Source of the DNA: Bacteroidales bacterium
Lineage (GTDB): Bacteria > Bacteroidota > Bacteroidia > Bacteroidales > VadinHA17
Assembly (NCBI GenBank): GCA_009877105.1
Contig: WXFD01000011.1
Coordinates: 110,485-174,484 of the forward strand
Direction: 5' to 3'
Length of the DNA: 64,000 nucleotides
In this document: positions 36,844 through 47,600 of the stretch, piece after piece
Layout: every line of letters starts with the position of its first letter
Numbering within the stretch: the stretch's first letter is position 1
Notes under the pieces: generated by a model
Database searches by the model: none
The model's input: the letters and a program-made list of their open reading frames with translations, nothing else
Told to the model about the DNA's origin: nothing
Translations under genes and position numbers: made by a program

Positions 36844-38106
36844 ATGAAAATGATTCAGGACTTTGATTTTAAAGGGGTAAAGGCAATTGTAAGGGTTGAC
36901 TTCAATGTTCCTCTTGACAAGAAGACTCTTGTTGTTACCGACGATACCAGGATAAGGGGAGCTATTCCGACACTAAGGAAGATTATCGGTGACGGGGGCT
37001 CCGTTATACTTATGTCGCATCTGGGCAGACCCGAGGGCAGGATGGAAAAGTATTCCCTGAAGCCTGTTCTTCCGGTTCTTGAGAAGCATCTCGGGCAAAG
37101 CGTTAAATTCGCTGATGACTGCCTGGGTGAATCAGCTGTTTCAATGTCGGCCGCTCTGAAACCGGGAGAAGTCCTGCTCCTTGAGAATGTAAGGTTTTAT
37201 CCCGAGGAAGAAGGAAAGCCTGTATTGCCTGAGACGGCTACTGATGAAGAGAAGAAAGCGGCCAAGGCTGAGCTTAAGCTGAAACAGAAGGAAATGGCCA
37301 GGAAACTTGCCGGCTATGCCGATGTGTATGTAAATGATGCTTTTGGCACAGCACACAGGGCTCACGGCTCAACTGCTGTCATTGCCGACTTTTTCCCGAA
37401 AGATAAGATCATGTTTGGATTTCTCATCAACAGCGAGCTTGCTGCGATGGACAAGGTGCTTAATAATGCCCAGCGCCCTTTCACGGCCATAATGGGAGGG
37501 GCAAAGGTTTCGGACAAGATCCTGCTTATTGAAAATCTGCTTAACAGGGTGGATAATCTGATTATAGGAGGCGGAATGACATATACTTTTGTCAAGGCAA
37601 AGGGTGGGAAAATAGGAAAATCCCTGTGCGAGGAGGACAAGCTTGATCTGGCATTGAAGATCATTGAAAAAGCGGGGGAAAAGAATGTGAACCTTTACCT
37701 GCCTGTGGACAGTGTTAACGGGGATAAGTTTGACAATGAAGCCAATATAAGGGTTACGGCGGTTGATGCCGTTGATGACGGCTGGATGGGTCTGGACATT
37801 GGAGAGAAGACCATTGAAGAATTCAGCGGGGTTATCGGGAAATCGAAGACAATTCTGTGGAACGGCCCTATGGGAGTGTTTGAAATGGAGAAGTTTTCGA
37901 AAGGCACAACAGCAATTGCAAAGGCAATTGCTTCAGCAACTTCCAAAGGGGCATTCAGCCTTATCGGAGGCGGAGACTCTGTTGCAGCGATAAACAGGAA
38001 CGGGCTTGCCGACAAAGTCAGCTATGTATCCACCGGCGGCGGAGCCATGCTTGAATACATGGAAGGTAAGAAACTCCCGGGGATTGTGGCAATCAGGGGA
38101 GAATAG
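36844..38106 (+). CDS. pgk: Phosphoglycerate kinase
   Basis: The 420-residue glycolytic enzyme transfers phosphate from 1,3-bisphosphoglycerate to [37 protein letters not shown] and the nucleotide-site GGGDSVAAI are intact. It is about 25 residues longer than the common 395 form because of a charged, helical insertion after the ENVRF motif ([20 protein letters not shown]). It appears to be a single-gene unit, followed by 202 bp before the next start. Confidence 0.97.
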   Translation: MKMIQDFDFKGVKAIVRVDFNVPLDKKTLVVTDDTRIRGAIPTLRKIIGDGGSVILMSHLGRPEGRMEKYSLKPVLPVLEKHLGQSVKFADDCLGESAVSMSAALKPGEVLLLENVRFYPEEEGKPVLPETATDEEKKAAKAELKLKQKEMARKLAGYADVYVNDAFGTAHRAHGSTAVIADFFPKDKIMFGFLINSELAAMDKVLNNAQRPFTAIMGGAKVSDKILLIENLLNRVDNLIIGGGMTYTFVKAKGGKIGKSLCEEDKLDLALKIIEKAGEKNVNLYLPVDSVNGDKFDNEANIRVTAVDAVDDGWMGLDIGEKTIEEFSGVIGKSKTILWNGPMGVFEMEKFSKGTTAIAKAIASATSKGAFSLIGGGDSVAAINRNGLADKVSYVSTGGGAMLEYMEGKKLPGIVAIRGE

Positions 38107-38308
38107 CCCCGGGTACCACCTGAGCAAATCAATTCAGTCCGGATCCGGTTTTTGAACCAGTCATGGTACGGTATGTGTCAGTGCCATTCAACCGGGCTGA
38201 TATGCTTTTATAAGTGCAGCGAATTGTGCGACCCATAAATTATGGATTTGATATTCCCGGAAATTAGTGGCCGCCAAGTCTTTTGTTTGGGTTATATTTG
38301 CAATAATT

Positions 38309-38845
38309 ATGAGAAGGTTTCTGGCAATATCAGTGATCGTTCTGTCTTTTTTTACGGGATGCGGGAAGGAAGAAGGATCAAAAAGTTCCGGGACCGCCAC
38401 CATATATAATACCCTATATGGTACAGGGCCCTATTATGCTCTGGGTTTTTCATTCTCCCTGGGCAGGGAGGTATCGACCCTTGGCAATCCCAAACCTGAT
38501 ATCACTCTTATTGCTGATGAAGACATTGATGGAACGATCCGCAGGCTTCTGCTTCAGACTGAAAATTTTAAAAATTCCTTTTACAGGTATGGGCAGTATT
38601 CAGATGCAGCCGAAGCATCGGCTGCTTTCCGGAATCTCGTCTCAGCTTCCGTCCCTGCATGGGAAGAGTCGGGGGAAAATATTGCAGCAAATCAGATCTG
38701 GATCTTCAGGACAGGCTCGGAGCATTATGCAAAGTTCAGGATCATAAACACAGTTGCCGAAAAGCGGAGTGGAAAAGCTTATGCTGAATGTACTTTTGAA
38801 TGGGTATATCAGCCTGACGGGACCCTTACTTTCCCCGCTGAATGA
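38309..38845 (+). CDS. Uncharacterised lipoprotein
   Basis: The 178-residue protein starts best at the ATG at 38309, which gives a lipoprotein signal with lipobox F-T-G-C (Cys18). An earlier ATG (38267) would bury the signal. The mature part has a YNTLYGTGPYYALGFSFSLG opening and alternating hydrophobic strands, suggesting a small beta-rich domain. I do not recognise a family. Its stop overlaps the next ATG as ATGA, so it is co-translated with the LuxE-domain gene. Confidence 0.75.
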   Translation: MRRFLAISVIVLSFFTGCGKEEGSKSSGTATIYNTLYGTGPYYALGFSFSLGREVSTLGNPKPDITLIADEDIDGTIRRLLLQTENFKNSFYRYGQYSDAAEASAAFRNLVSASVPAWEESGENIAANQIWIFRTGSEHYAKFRIINTVAEKRSGKAYAECTFEWVYQPDGTLTFPAE

Positions 38846-39831
38846 AATTTGATCAACCTTATAGGATCTTCAGTATAAAAAACAGGGAGGAATTCCGTCG
38901 TACGGCCCTGGAAATATTTCAATATCAGGCAGCAAATAATCATGTATATAGCCTTTTCCTGAAAAATCTGGGAAGGGATTACAGGCATATCACGCATGTG
39001 GAAGAAATTCCCTTTTTGCCTGCAGGGCTTTTTCGCAGCCAGAAAATTATCGCTGAAAATGCAGATGTTGAAGCGGTTTTTGAAAGCAGTACCACAACAG
39101 GATCATTGCCTGCACGACATTATGTGCATGATCTCGGCATATATGAAAGAAGCTTCTTGAAAGCTTTCAGCCTGTTTTACGGAGACCCTTCCCGATACAT
39201 GATATCTGCACTTCTCCCATCGTATCTTGAACGGGGCAATTCGTCGCTTGTCTTTATGATGGACAGAATCATAAGAGAAAGCAATCATCCGCTGAGCGGC
39301 TTTTACAAGGATGATATACCCCGGTTGCTGGCGAGCCTTGATAAGATCAAGGCTGAAGGCCGGAACGCAATACTTGCCGGAGTCAGTTTTGCCCTGCTTG
39401 ATCTCGCAGAGAAATATTCTCCCGATCTGTCGGGTATAATTGTCATGGAAACCGGCGGAATGAAGGGAAGAAGAAAAGAGATGACCAGGGAAGAACTTCA
39501 CGGGATACTGAAGCGCAGTTTCAATATCGGTACGGTTCATTCGGAATATGGAATGACTGAGTTGATGAGCCAGGCTTATTCGGCGGGTAATGGTATTTTC
39601 CAGTCGCCTCCCTGGATGAAGATCATGATAAGGGATCCCCGTGATCCGCTTTCCGTCATTGATGAAGAAATGATCACTGGCGGACTTAATATTATTGATC
39701 TTGCAAATGTGTATTCGTGTTCCTTTATTGCAACGGACGATCTTGGACGGCTCTGCGGAGACGGAGGCTTCGAGGTACTGGGAAGGTTCGATGGGAGTGA
39801 CATACGAGGCTGCAACCTGATGGTAGATTAA
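38842..39831 (+). CDS. LuxE-type acyl-protein synthetase domain protein
   Basis: The 329-residue protein is related to LuxE and acyl-CoA ligase-like adenylating enzymes: EIPFLPAGLFRSQKII near the start, a Ser/Thr-rich loop SSTTTGSLPARHYV, and a C-terminal EYGMTELMSQAY motif matching the YGxTE adenylation motif. LuxE activates fatty acids as acyl-AMP in bioluminescence; here there are no lux genes, and the family is common in Bacteroidota sugar or lipid loci. The substrate is unknown. It is coupled to the upstream lipoprotein by ATGA. Confidence 0.8.
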   Translation: MKFDQPYRIFSIKNREEFRRTALEIFQYQAANNHVYSLFLKNLGRDYRHITHVEEIPFLPAGLFRSQKIIAENADVEAVFESSTTTGSLPARHYVHDLGIYERSFLKAFSLFYGDPSRYMISALLPSYLERGNSSLVFMMDRIIRESNHPLSGFYKDDIPRLLASLDKIKAEGRNAILAGVSFALLDLAEKYSPDLSGIIVMETGGMKGRRKEMTREELHGILKRSFNIGTVHSEYGMTELMSQAYSAGNGIFQSPPWMKIMIRDPRDPLSVIDEEMITGGLNIIDLANVYSCSFIATDDLGRLCGDGGFEVLGRFDGSDIRGCNLMVD

Positions 39832-39888
39832 CGGCTGATTGTGAATAAATTAACACTAAACTTACCTTGTCAGGCTGCTGTCAACAGG

Positions 39889-40935
39889 TTATAAATGAAT
39901 GATCCTTTTATTGGCTGCACTATCGTAAACAGCCAGAACAATTTCAACTGCTTTCCGGGCCTCAACGGCATCAATAGCGGGTTTGCGGTTTGTTTCAATT
40001 GCTTCGGTGATATCGAGGAATTGTCTGATGTGTCCTTCGTCGCTGATCGCTTTGGGATCGGATACTCCTCCGCCAGAGGTCTGAATCCCCGAAAAGCGAT
40101 CTCTTATCAGCTGATCGTCTGGTTCTTCTTCAGAAAACTGCCAGGTTTTGATAATTTCCTCTTCCAGAACAACGGAGCCCTTTGTTCCAAGTATTTCAAT
40201 CTTTCTGAAGAATCCCGGATTTACTGCCGTTGAGGCCTCTATAACACCGAGAGCTCCGTTGCTGAATTTCAGGGCTGCAACTGCAGTGTCTTCGATCTCT
40301 ATATCCGCATGCCCCGGGGAGGAGGTAAATGCACATACCGTTTCCACTTTACCCATGAACCATTGAAGCAGATCGATGGAATGTATGCCCTGGTTCATAA
40401 CGGCACCCCCGCCCCCATCCTTCATGCTGCCGCGCCATTTTACCTCATCGTAGTAAGCCTGGCTCCTGTACCATTTAATATATATGTCTCCAAGCACAAA
40501 TTTGCCGAATCGTCCGGCGTCGATTGCCTTCCGCAGTTCCTTATTCACATCTGAGAATCGCATGGGAAAAATACCCGAGATAATGACATTGTTCCTGATC
40601 CCCGCTTCAATGATCTTGTCACAACGTTCCAGGGTTATTTCAAGGGGCTTCTCAATAATACAGTGTTTCCCTTCCCCTGTTGCCATGAGCGCTGGTTCGA
40701 GATGATGACCCGAAGGCGTGCATATACATACGATATCGATGTCAGGATCACGGCAAAGATCATCAGGGCTTTCAAACGCCTTGCAGTCATATTTTTGTCC
40801 GAATGATACGCATTTTGCCCGATCGGTATCATATACCCCTGAAGGGCCGGTACCGTTTATTGCCTTTATGGCCCTGGCGTGGACATCAGCAATCCCGCCG
40901 GCACCAATTATACCAAAACCATGTTTCATTTGCAT
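39889..40935 (-). CDS. Gfo/Idh/MocA family oxidoreductase
   Basis: The 348-residue dehydrogenase has Rossmann motif GIIGAGGIADVHARAI, the EKP lysine motif (IIEKPLEITLERC) and GGGAVMNQGIHSIDLLQWF, where the histidine is the usual catalytic acid. The substrate is probably a sugar or cyclitol derivative but cannot be named from sequence. It is distinct from the WbpB-like oxidoreductase at 17925-18887 and not in a recognisable sugar operon; ATG codons at 40935 or 40929 could both start. Confidence 0.88.
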   Translation of the reverse strand: MQMKHGFGIIGAGGIADVHARAIKAINGTGPSGVYDTDRAKCVSFGQKYDCKAFESPDDLCRDPDIDIVCICTPSGHHLEPALMATGEGKHCIIEKPLEITLERCDKIIEAGIRNNVIISGIFPMRFSDVNKELRKAIDAGRFGKFVLGDIYIKWYRSQAYYDEVKWRGSMKDGGGGAVMNQGIHSIDLLQWFMGKVETVCAFTSSPGHADIEIEDTAVAALKFSNGALGVIEASTAVNPGFFRKIEILGTKGSVVLEEEIIKTWQFSEEEPDDQLIRDRFSGIQTSGGGVSDPKAISDEGHIRQFLDITEAIETNRKPAIDAVEARKAVEIVLAVYDSAANKRIIHL

Positions 40936-41035
40936 GTTAGTTAAAAGCCCTGAAATCAGTTGAACCTCATCGGGGATTTGTCATTTTTTATTATCCCTGA
41001 CTGAATCACGGTCAGTGATGAAACATTTTGCCAGC

Positions 41036-41401
41036 CTATCGCAGGGTAGGATAAAATGCATTTTCAATATGTTCTATCTCAGATCTGTCTCCACTGTTCG
41101 TAACTGTTATTATATCGAAACGGCTCTCTTTTTCGATACCGTATTTCCTGATATAGTTGTCGGCGGCGAATATTATCGTTTTTTGCTTCTGCGGGGTGAC
41201 AGCATCGGCCGCTTTGAGAAAAATATCGCTTGTACGTGTTTTAACCTCCACAAATACAATGAAATCATTGTTCTCGGCAACAATGTCAAGCTCAGTTTTA
41301 CCTGACTTCCAGTTGCGGTGCCGTATGGTATATCCTGATTTTTTCAGAAGTTCTGCCGCCTGCTGTTCGCCGTCTTTTCCCAGGTTGTGTGAGTCTGCCA
41401 T
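41036..41401 (-). CDS. YraN/UPF0102 family protein
   Basis: The 121-residue restriction-endonuclease-like fold protein has GKDGEQQAAELLKKSGYTI, then the nuclease-like TELDIVAENNDFIVFVEVKTR (D...ExK core). The family is thought to be a nuclease or Holliday-junction-related protein, without firm proof. It follows the two-component system by 24 bp in the same direction. Confidence 0.9.
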   Translation of the reverse strand: MADSHNLGKDGEQQAAELLKKSGYTIRHRNWKSGKTELDIVAENNDFIVFVEVKTRTSDIFLKAADAVTPQKQKTIIFAADNYIRKYGIEKESRFDIITVTNSGDRSEIEHIENAFYPTLR

Positions 41402-41425
41402 TACAGGACTTTTTTAGCTTTTTAT

Positions 41426-42067
41426 TTATATTTCAACAAGCTTGTTCTTTATGGCATAAAGAATCAGGCTGGCAGTATTCTTCGAATTGGTTTTTCCAAG
41501 AAGATTTGCCCTGTGTTTATCGACTGTCCGTTTGCTGATGAAAAGAGCCTCTGCTATCTCCTGGTTTGAAAGTCCCTCGCATATTTTAATAAGGATCTCT
41601 TTTTCCCTTTTTGAAAGATTGGCAGTTTTGCTCTCGTTCTCACGATGCTTGATTTTCTGGATAACATGGTAAAGAAGTTCCTGTGAGAAATAACTGCCTC
41701 CCTTTCTTACGGTGAGGATGGCTTCCTTGACCTCGGAAATATCGGAATCCTTGAGTATGAAGCCTTTTGCCCCCGCATCCACCATTTTGTAATAATACTC
41801 TTCTTCGCCGTACATTGAAAGGGCTATTATATCCATGTCGGGACGCTGCTTCAGCCCTTTCCTGGTGGCTTCGATACCATCCATTTCGGGCATGTTGATA
41901 TCCATCAGGGCAACATCGGCCCGGGTGTCTTTTATGATATTGAGGAATTCCTGGCCGTTTGAAGCTTCTCCGGCAACCTCGAAATCGGGAAAGGCATTTA
42001 AAAGGATCTTCAAACCGTTCCTGAACAGCTGATGGTCATCCGCAATGATAATTCTGATCTTGTCCAT
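41426..42067 (-). CDS. NarL/LuxR-type response regulator
   Basis: The 213-residue regulator has a receiver domain (ADDHQLFRNGLKILL, phospho-acceptor Asp56 in LMDINMPEMDG, and a lysine in GFILKDSDISE) followed by a LuxR-type HTH (LSKREKEILIKICEGLSNQEIAEALFISKRTVDKH). It lies 23 bp downstream of the histidine kinase gene and is its evident partner. Targets cannot be read from the window. Confidence 0.95.
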   Translation of the reverse strand: MDKIRIIIADDHQLFRNGLKILLNAFPDFEVAGEASNGQEFLNIIKDTRADVALMDINMPEMDGIEATRKGLKQRPDMDIIALSMYGEEEYYYKMVDAGAKGFILKDSDISEVKEAILTVRKGGSYFSQELLYHVIQKIKHRENESKTANLSKREKEILIKICEGLSNQEIAEALFISKRTVDKHRANLLGKTNSKNTASLILYAIKNKLVEI

Positions 42068-42090
42068 GTATTAAGTTCTTATGTGCAGCC

Positions 42091-43038
42091 TTATTCAATT
42101 ATCTTGATAAGAGCGCTGGTGCCTTTTCCGTGTGTGCTTTCAAGAATAAAAACTCCATCGATCGATTTGACACGGGTGTCTATGTTCGACAGCCCCATAC
42201 CCTTCCCGTCTTCCTGATTTAAGGAGCTGGTATCGAAACCCCGGCCATTGTCATTAAACTGCAATGTAATAAATTTTTCATGTTTGTTCAGCTCGATTTC
42301 TATCCTTGAGGCACCCGAATGACGGATAGAATTATTTATAAGTTCACATGCGGCCCGGTAGAGCACCACTTCCTTCTCATTTTCAAGCCGGTATTTGTCC
42401 ATGTTTGATTTGAAATCGACTTCAATCACCCTGGTCTGGTTTATTTTCATTGTGAAAGCACTGAGGGCGCTTGACAGTCCGAAATTTGAAAGAACATGGG
42501 GACTCAGGTTGTTCGAGATGTCCTTTATCGTATTGATAGCTTCATTTATCAGATGGTTGGTGTTGTTCAAAATGGTATTTCCGGGTTTGTCCTTAATCCT
42601 TTCGCCCAGGGCCGACATCGACATTTTTATGGTGGAAAGCAATGGGCCCAGACCGTCGTGGAGGTCGTTTGCAAAACGCTTCCTTTCATTTTCCTCGGTG
42701 ATAATAATTGCATTTATAACCCTTTTCTCAGCCCTTGCTCGGTCAATCTCGGCACGCTTCAGGAAAAAAAACAATTCACGGATAAGAATAACACCGGCAA
42801 TTATCATAAAAGAGATCAGCACACCAATCCATTCGTCAATCATCTGCCAGGTATATGATGGTGTACCTCTGAAAAACTCGAAAAACTGAATGATTTTCCT
42901 TACGGCCATAAATACGAACGACAGGGAAAGAAGAATCCAGGAAAGTCGGTATTTTGTAAGCTTTACGAATCTCAGGGCAATTATTGCAGCTGCTATCTGC
43001 AGAATTATTGAGATTACCAGTGCTATAAGTCTTACCAT
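42091..43038 (-). CDS. NarX/DesK-type sensor histidine kinase
   Basis: The 315-residue membrane kinase has three hydrophobic segments within about 1-92 and almost no periplasmic sensor domain, so it may sense the membrane itself. The HisKA_3 domain carries the phospho-acceptor His127 (ERKRFANDLHDGLGPLLS). The HATPase domain has ELINNSIRHSGA and NDNGRGFD, then GMGLSNIDTRV. It pairs with the NarL-type regulator downstream. Confidence 0.93.
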   Translation of the reverse strand: MVRLIALVISIILQIAAAIIALRFVKLTKYRLSWILLSLSFVFMAVRKIIQFFEFFRGTPSYTWQMIDEWIGVLISFMIIAGVILIRELFFFLKRAEIDRARAEKRVINAIIITEENERKRFANDLHDGLGPLLSTIKMSMSALGERIKDKPGNTILNNTNHLINEAINTIKDISNNLSPHVLSNFGLSSALSAFTMKINQTRVIEVDFKSNMDKYRLENEKEVVLYRAACELINNSIRHSGASRIEIELNKHEKFITLQFNDNGRGFDTSSLNQEDGKGMGLSNIDTRVKSIDGVFILESTHGKGTSALIKIIE

Positions 43039-43260
43039 TGCTTATAATTATCGATTATTACACAAAAGTAGAAGTAATTTTAAATTTGTGCATGTCAGTA
43101 TCAGGCATGCCCGGAAAAAAGCATTCTGATCCATGCAGTTGTCTCAGGAATTACCATGGGCCATTACTCACCGGGAATATAATTCAGGATTTAAACTGCT
43201 ATGATTTGAATCAGCTTTGTAGAACCACCTTTTTATTACCTTTACTGTTTAATTTAAGTT

Positions 43261-44490
43261 ATGCGCTTATTATATAATCTGGGTATTCTCGGATATGGAG
43301 CAGCTGCCGGATTGATGTCATTATTTAATGAGAAGGCAGGGCAATGGGTTAATGGCAGGAAGGGCTGGAAAGCTTATCTGAGGCAGAAGATAGCTGCGGG
43401 TGAAAAGTATATCTGGATTCATTGTGCATCACTGGGTGAGTTTGAACAGGGTAGACCGGTAATTGAGGAGTTCGGAAAGAGCATGCCTGAATACAGGATC
43501 CTTCTGACCTTTTTCTCTCCTTCGGGATATGAGATAAGAAAGAATTACCCCGGAGCGGATATTGTATGCTATCTGCCCCTGGACACTCCGTGGAATGCAG
43601 CTTCCTTTGTATCGATCGTTTCTCCTTCGATGGCAGTTTTTGTAAAGTACGAGTTCTGGAACAACTTCATCCGCGTACTGAACAAGAAAGCTATTCCCCT
43701 TTACCTCGTGTCGGGAATATTCAGGGCCGGTCAGCATTTTTTCAGATGGTACGGAGCATTTTTCAGAAAGATCCTTTTCAGATTTTCCCATATTTTTGTA
43801 CAGGATGAAAGATCGTTCAAGTTACTGCGGGGTATTGGTCTTCAGAATGTTTCCCTTGCAGGTGATACCAGGTTCGACAGGGTCGTGGAAATCGCTGGTT
43901 CAGCCGGGGAGATACCTCTGCTGGATAATTTCAGGGGAGGTGAGAAATTGTTTCTGGCAGGCAGCAGTTGGAAACCAGATGAAGAGATAATCGCAAGGTA
44001 TGTCAACCGGGATCCCATGAAAATGAAGTGGGTTTTTGCTCCCCATGAGATTGATGAATCAAATATTGCCCGTCTTGAAGCTTTATTCAGTACAACTGTT
44101 GTGAGATTTTCAAGGCTGACGAAAGAAAATTCAGGTTCCAGGGTATTGATAATAGATAATATAGGTATGTTGTCTTCAGCATACAGATATGCTTTCATTG
44201 CAGCGATCGGAGGCGGATTCGGAAAAGGTATTCATAATATTCTCGAGGCGGCCTGCTGGGGAGTTCCGGTGATGTTTGGTCCCAATTACACAAATTTCAG
44301 GGAGGCTGTTGATCTGATCGGCAGGAACGGGGCAGCCTGCTTCCGGACCTTTGAGGAATTTTCGGATTTAGCTGACAGATGGCTGTCGGATGATGATTAT
44401 TATCTGAAGTCGTCGGGAACTGCATCTGATTATGTCAGGCAGAATGCAGGTGCGACACAGGTTATAATGTCAAAAATCAGGGTAAAATAA
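43261..44490 (+). CDS. waaA: 3-deoxy-D-manno-octulosonic acid (Kdo) transferase
   Basis: The 409-residue inner-membrane-associated GT30 glycosyltransferase adds Kdo to lipid A precursor. The family motifs WIHCASLGEFEQGRPVIEEF, PLDTPWN, KYEFWNNFI and VFAPHEIDESNI are intact, as is the C-terminal GGGFGKGIHNILEAACWGVPVMFGPNYTNF. The N-terminal hydrophobic stretch is the membrane anchor. It shows the cell makes LPS, consistent with the sugar genes at 15-20 kb. Confidence 0.95.
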   Translation: MRLLYNLGILGYGAAAGLMSLFNEKAGQWVNGRKGWKAYLRQKIAAGEKYIWIHCASLGEFEQGRPVIEEFGKSMPEYRILLTFFSPSGYEIRKNYPGADIVCYLPLDTPWNAASFVSIVSPSMAVFVKYEFWNNFIRVLNKKAIPLYLVSGIFRAGQHFFRWYGAFFRKILFRFSHIFVQDERSFKLLRGIGLQNVSLAGDTRFDRVVEIAGSAGEIPLLDNFRGGEKLFLAGSSWKPDEEIIARYVNRDPMKMKWVFAPHEIDESNIARLEALFSTTVVRFSRLTKENSGSRVLIIDNIGMLSSAYRYAFIAAIGGGFGKGIHNILEAACWGVPVMFGPNYTNFREAVDLIGRNGAACFRTFEEFSDLADRWLSDDDYYLKSSGTASDYVRQNAGATQVIMSKIRVK

Positions 44491-44667
44491 ATTAACAATA
44501 ACGTTTCCTGCTTGTTTAATCATCATGCCGGCACCATTTGAAAAACATTGCCCGCAAAAATCGTATTTCGACTATGTGTTTAACAATATTTAATTAAATA
44601 TCAGATCAGTAAGATAATAAAATTCAGTAGTCTTGTAATGTTATTTCCAAACCTTAAATCTCGATTT

Positions 44668-47600
44668 ATGAAAAGGATTATAAAAACAGTTTTTCAGGTT
44701 GTCCTCTTCCTGATGATACCCGCATTTCTATATGGTCAGGGGGCGACGACATCCGGACTTAACGGCCGGGTAACAGACGGCTCCGGCCAGCCTCTGCCGG
44801 GCGCAGCCATTGTTGCTGTTCATGTACCATCAGGGACACAGTATGCAACCGTTGCCGACAATGCCGGTAACTACAGGATACAGAACATGCGTGTTGGCGG
44901 CCCCTATTCAATCAGGGTAACCTTTATCGGCTTTTCCACCAGCAATTATACTGATATATATCTCAGGCTGGGTGAAAGTTATGTTCAGAATGCGGAACTT
45001 TCCGAAGCGACAACAACATTGCAGGAAGTTGTTGTTACGTCAGGGCTTCGAAATTCCATCCTGAGTTCGGAGCGGACCGGCACCCAGACAAATGTCAGCA
45101 GCCGCGATCTGGCAAACCTGCCCTCGATCAACAGGAGTATCACCGATTTTTCAAAATATACCCCGCAATCGCAGGGTAACTCGATAGCTGGTCGCGACGG
45201 GCGCTTCAATACCATAACGGTTGATGGTTCTGCCTTCAACAATAACTTCGGATTAAGCAGCAATCCTCTCCCCGGAGGCAGTGCCCAGCCTATATCCCTT
45301 GATGCGCTTGAGGAAATTTCAGTAAATGTCGCTCCCTACGATGTGAGGATGTCACAGTTTACCGGTGCAAGCATAAATGCAGTTACCCGCAGCGGCGACA
45401 ATACTTTCAAGGCTTCAGTATACACCTACCAGCGTCCGAAATCATTTACCGGGAATACAGTTGACGGCAATGAAGTTGCCAATGCCAATACCAGGCAGCT
45501 TCAGAACTATGGATTCAGGGTAGGCGGCCCGGTGATTAAGAATAAGCTTTTCTTCTTTGTAAGCGGTGAATATGAAAAGGAAATTATACCCGGGGTAAGC
45601 TGGAATCCGAGCCAGGACGGGGTTGCAAACTCAAATCTGAAAATCTCCCGTACACGGGAATCAGATATGGCGATGGTAAGGAACTACCTGATGTCAAACT
45701 ATAATTATGACCCTGGAAAATACAAGAACTTTGATCCTTTCATGAACAAGAATACAAAGATCCTTGTAAGACTCGACTGGAACATTAACAAGAATCACAA
45801 GTTTACATTACGTTACAATGACGTAATAGGAACATCCGATTCAGAGACCAATGCCACCAGTGGTCCGCCAAATAATTCCAGGGGATCGGGAAGAATAAGC
45901 AACCAGTCACTTGCATTTTCAAATTCCTTCTATGGATTCAGGAACACAGTCCGTTCAGTCACGGGAGAACTCAACAGCACCCTCGGGCCGAAAGTTTCAA
46001 ACAAGTTTCTTGCAAGCTACACTTATATTGAGGATAAGCGTACAAGCCCTTCAAAATTTTTCCCGTTTGTCGATATCTGGCAGGATGGAGACCAATACAT
46101 GTCGTTCGGATATGAACTGTTCACCTACAATAACAGGGTAGCCAACAAAACACTAAGCCTGACTGACAATGTCACCATTAACCTGAATAAGCATACCGTC
46201 ACTTCCGGACTTGCCTACGACAACCTGTATTTTTATAATTCCTACATACGTGAAGGGACGAGTTATTACCGTTATCCTTCGGTTGATGCGTTCATTAACG
46301 GTGAGGACCCGACAGGTTTCGGGGTTACCTATGGTTATAAGGGAAATGATGCACCGGGTGCTGAACTTACTTTCGGTATGGCCGCGGTCTATCTCCAGGA
46401 TGAATGGCAGGTAACACCAAAACTGAAAACAACATTGGGTTTCCGCGTGGAGCTCCCGGTGTACCTCAATAAACTGGATAATAATCCGGCAATTTCAGCA
46501 CTTACCTTTATAGATGGCCGTAGAATGGACGTGGGAGCGTGGCCTGAAGTCAAACCGCTGCTTTCTCCCCGTTTTGGATTCAACTATGATGTGATGGGCG
46601 ACCGTTCACTACAGATCAGGGGTGGTTCGGGAGTATTCACGGGTATGCTTCCTTTTGTGTGGTTTACAAACCAGCCGACCAATTCGGGAATGATCCAGTC
46701 TCCCGAAATCGGCTGGGGGCCGGGTAATCCCAATCTTGCCGGATTTCAGTTCAACCCTGATTACAAGGCTCTGATTGCCGCCAACCCCGGTTTGTTCCCT
46801 CAGACTCCCGGTGTTCTTCCGACCGGTGCATCACTTGCACAGGTGGGGAAGGATTTCAGGTTGCCCCAGATCTGGAGATCGAACCTGGGTGTGGATGTTG
46901 AACTTCCATGGAATATGGTGTTGACCGGAGAGGCAATATTCTCAAAGGATATCAATGCAATTACGCAGATCAATATCAATGAGGCAGCCCCGGCAGGAAA
47001 AATGACAGGTGCCGATAACAGGCCCTACTGGACCGATTCCAGGGTGAACAGCACGATCGGAACAGCCATGGAGCTATCAAATACCAGCAAGGGGTATCAG
47101 CTGTCATTAACGGCCATGCTGACTAAAAACTTCAGTCACGGCCTTTCAGGAATGTTTGCCTATACTTATACCCTTGCCAAGGACGTAACTGCCAATCCCG
47201 GTTCTGCTGCCGCCTCGGCCTGGGTCGGAAATACTGCAGTGGGCAGCCTTAACGATCCGGGGCTTAGTTACTCTAACTTTGCCACTCCCCATAAGCTTGT
47301 GGGAAATATTTCCTACAGGATCGAATATGCCAAAAATCTTGCAACCACGGTGTCGCTGGTTTATCAGGGATATCAGACCGGCAGGTGGTCGTATATTTAT
47401 TCCAATGACCTGAACGGCGACGGAAATACGGCCGACCTGATGTACATCCCGGCAACGGCCGACGGGATCCAATTCGCAACTTACAGGGAAATGACTCCTG
47501 AAGCACAGATGAACGCTTTCTGGGAATATGTGAACAGCAACAAGTATTTAAGGGAACACAAGGGACGTTACGTTGAAAGGTATGGCGACCTGAGGCCCTG

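Noticed and set aside
38842..39831. A bioluminescence locus, from the LuxE-like gene
   Set aside because: No luxA, luxB, luxC or luxD relatives are nearby; LuxE-domain proteins are common outside luminescence.
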